NCBI GenBank assembly: GCA_009785705.1
Contig: WQVS01000001.1
Coordinates: 45,486-109,485, forward strand
Direction: 5' to 3'
Origin: Coriobacteriia bacterium
Lineage (GTDB): Bacteria > Actinomycetota > Coriobacteriia > WRKU01 > WQUG01
Length of the DNA stretch: 64,000 nt
Shown: positions 62,572 through 64,000 of the stretch, one piece after another
Numbering within the stretch: position 1 is the stretch's first letter
Layout of the letters: each line of letters begins with the position of its first letter
Translations under genes and position numbers: made by a program
Notes under the pieces: generated by a model
Seen by the model: the letters and a program-made list of their open reading frames with translations, nothing else
What the model was told of the DNA's origin: nothing
Database searches by the model: none

Positions 62572-63396
62572 ATGAATAGTTTCTTTTCTTCTAAAGTGTA
62601 CCTAGATGGTCTACGTAGAATATGGCTATTAGGGTCAATTTCTAGCGGAGTATTTCTGGTACTCATCATTCTTGCTGAGCTGACATTCACTGACGCTATT
62701 CTTCTATCTTATTTTTATGTGTGGTTTGTTCCCTTTTTGTTGGGCTATAAGGTTTTCAATTTTCTTTGGAAACGTAACCAGTCAGATAAACTGCTTTTAC
62801 CGGTTGAAAAATGCAGCAGGATTTGCGGAAGTCACACACTTGCAGTTTTTTCCTGGACTGCGGTAACTCTAGTAATAACTTTCATAGTTCGTGCAATTAT
62901 ATCTCCGATAGCGTCTTCGGTTATGTATGCCTCACACGGAATATACTTCTTTTCGCTTGGAATGGGCATACTTCCTTCGATGCTACTTCCTGCACTGCTC
63001 TTCAGCGTGAGCGTTGTAGTATTTTCTGCCGCTATTGGCGGTTCGCGTCTCATCAGTTTCTTAGTGTCTTTTTTCATTGTTATTGTTCCGCCATTGCTTA
63101 AAGCAGGATATGTGCAGTTGGCGTTGCAGTTATTTCCTGGTGCTACCGCTAATCAAATTCCCTTGCTGGGACACAATGTTTATTATAGTGTTTTCGATAT
63201 TATCTTTATGGACTACGGGTATGATCCTAATTTCAATTTCGTTCCTTGGCTATTAAGTCAGGCTCAAGATATTGTCTATACGCTTAGTTATGCGATCTTT
63301 TTCTTTTTGGTTGCTGCATGGCTCTTTAATCGCCGTAAATCCGAAATTGCAGGAACCCATAAACTAAATTTGCCCTTTAAGCCGTTCCAGAAGTAG
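62572..63396 (+). CDS. Six-helix membrane protein, possible ABC-2-type permease
   Basis: A 274-residue integral membrane protein with about six hydrophobic segments (residues 18-38, 45-65, 95-115, 125-150, 155-175, 235-255). I recognise no clear family motif. The layout of six helices with a long outer loop (ALQLFPGATANQIPLLGHN) before the last helix resembles ABC-2 permeases, and a GntR/YtrA regulator and ABC ATPase follow, which supports that reading. The ATG at 62572 was chosen from the -10 spacing. A GTG at 62554 would place the start inside the terminator and promoter. Confidence 0.7.
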   Translation: MNSFFSSKVYLDGLRRIWLLGSISSGVFLVLIILAELTFTDAILLSYFYVWFVPFLLGYKVFNFLWKRNQSDKLLLPVEKCSRICGSHTLAVFSWTAVTLVITFIVRAIISPIASSVMYASHGIYFFSLGMGILPSMLLPALLFSVSVVVFSAAIGGSRLISFLVSFFIVIVPPLLKAGYVQLALQLFPGATANQIPLLGHNVYYSVFDIIFMDYGYDPNFNFVPWLLSQAQDIVYTLSYAIFFFLVAAWLFNRRKSEIAGTHKLNLPFKPFQK

Positions 63397-63448
63397 CATG
63401 CCAGTTGACATCGGTCAATTGGCACCTCAATTCAATTTCCAGATGTAC

Positions 63449-63498
63449 TTGACCTTGCTTACCTAAGTCAACTATACTACTTTACATAAGTAATGTAG
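63449..63498 (+). promoter_or_regulatory. GntR operon promoter with overlapping operator
   Basis: TTGACC (63449-63454) and TATACT (63473-63478) with an 18-base spacer. A near-perfect 22-base palindrome (63477-63498, CTAC-TTTACATAAGTAA-TGTAG type, 18 of 22 positions symmetric) starts in the -10 box and covers the transcription start, as expected for autorepression by the GntR protein. Confidence 0.7.
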
Positions 63499-63522
63499 AT
63501 ATATGAAATTGGAGGCACATAA

Positions 63523-63912
63523 GTGCGGGTTGATTTCGACAGCATCAAGCCCATCTACCTTCAAATTGCAGAAGCAATAGAAGATGACATTATCGTGGGT
63601 CGCCTACCTGAAGGTAATCCTGCGTATTCGCAATTAATTCTTTCTAAAGAGCTGGGAGTAAATCCCGCAACAGCCGCTAAAGGTATTAATGTTCTTGTGC
63701 AAAATGGCACACTTATCAAAGAACGCGGTAAGTCTATGACAGTGGCTGAGGGGGCAAAAGAGAAGCTCATTTCACAGCGACAAAAAAATGGACTGCATTC
63801 ATTGGTCGCAGAGCTTGTTACAGAAGCTCAGAAAATTGAATTAAGCAAAGACGATGTAGTGGCGATGATTAATCAATACTATGCTCAAAACGGAAGGGGA
63901 ACCGTGTTATGA
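63523..63912 (+). CDS. GntR-family regulator, YtrA type
   Basis: Small repressor of 129 residues. The winged-helix domain has KPIYLQIAEAIEDDIIVGRL, SQLILSKELGVNPATAAKGI and LVQNGTLIKERGKSMTVAEGA, typical of GntR. A short C-terminal helical part of about 50 residues marks the YtrA subfamily, which usually controls an adjacent ABC transporter. It starts with GTG after GGAGG and overlaps the ABC ATPase by 4 bases. A matching palindrome lies over the promoter. Confidence 0.92.
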   Translation: MRVDFDSIKPIYLQIAEAIEDDIIVGRLPEGNPAYSQLILSKELGVNPATAAKGINVLVQNGTLIKERGKSMTVAEGAKEKLISQRQKNGLHSLVAELVTEAQKIELSKDDVVAMINQYYAQNGRGTVL

Positions 63913-64000
63913 GCAAAGACAAGAGGGTATACGACGAATCCGCCATCGCGATAAAGGCAGAAGGCCTCTCTAAAAGTTTCGGCAAGAAAAAAGCACTAGA
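63909..64000 (+). CDS. ABC transporter ATP-binding protein, 5' part
   Basis: Only the first 30 codons lie in the window. They read MSKDKRVYDESAIAIKAEGL then SKSFGKKKALE, the typical start of an ABC ATPase before the Walker A motif. It overlaps the GntR gene by ATGA. It is probably the ATPase of an exporter with the six-helix permease upstream or with a permease further downstream. Confidence 0.8.
   Translation, partial: MSKDKRVYDESAIAIKAEGLSKSFGKKKAL

Noticed and set aside
1..64000. CRISPR array, rRNA genes, prophage or insertion sequences
   Set aside because: No regularly spaced repeat arrays, rRNA-like sequence, phage structural genes or transposase frames were seen.

Overview
The window reads as a piece of chromosome from an anaerobic, respiring Gram-positive actinobacterium of moderate GC, most like a Coriobacteriia-type lineage. 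This placement is inferred from gene content; no rRNA is present. Supporting points are the dnaK-grpE-dnaJ-hspR order, a SteA/SteB-like pair, a MurE with the meso-diaminopimelate motif, a surface protein with a sortase-like tail, several apparently leaderless starts, and a formate dehydrogenase plus multihaem cytochrome locus.

Region 1 (1-12459) is a respiratory and export locus. It holds the 3' part of a membrane-bound formate dehydrogenase (alpha, beta, gamma), its accessory proteins FdhE and MobB, a membrane-anchored cytochrome c with 11-12 haem sites, a cobalamin-type radical SAM enzyme, two small single-pass membrane proteins of unknown function, TatA/B and TatC, and the nickel-insertion proteins HypA and HypB. 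Together they could supply cofactor loading, folded export and electron transfer for periplasm-facing redox enzymes.

Region 2 (12460-25340) has the HspR chaperone operon, a tRNA-Leu(CAA) whose 3' end is duplicated just downstream, a large VWA surface protein, a minus-strand pair for putative DNA metabolism (TIGR03915-like protein and partner radical SAM protein), a thiamine transporter ThiT behind a TPP-riboswitch-like leader, and the SteA/SteB-like pair.

Region 3 (25340-39610) carries translation genes (rpsP, khpA, rimM, trmD), lepB, rplJ-rplL with an L10-type leader, an FtsX-type ABC exporter, and a cell-surface polysaccharide block (phosphohexomutase, glycosyltransferase, polyprenyl-phosphate sugar transferase, O-antigen ligase/polymerase-like protein).

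Region 4 (39840-56556) is a complete dcw division and cell-wall cluster: mraZ-rsmH-ftsL-like-ftsI-murE-murF-mraY-murD-ftsW-murG-murC-ftsQ-ftsZ, preceded by MraZ-box-like repeats over a promoter. Region 5 (56940-62314) is a branched-chain amino-acid-type ABC importer (livJHMGF). Region 6 (62522-64000) is the start of a GntR/YtrA-regulated ABC operon cut by the window end.

The main non-coding signals are long nested inverted repeats after ftsZ and after livF with a shared CGTAG/CTACG core (also in the rplL terminator), a hairpin lying exactly between a Shine-Dalgarno sequence and its start codon before the radical SAM gene, a riboswitch whose 3' half departs from the TPP consensus, and three genes whose ATG sits 6-7 bases after a TATAAT-like box. 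No CRISPR array, transposase or rRNA was seen.
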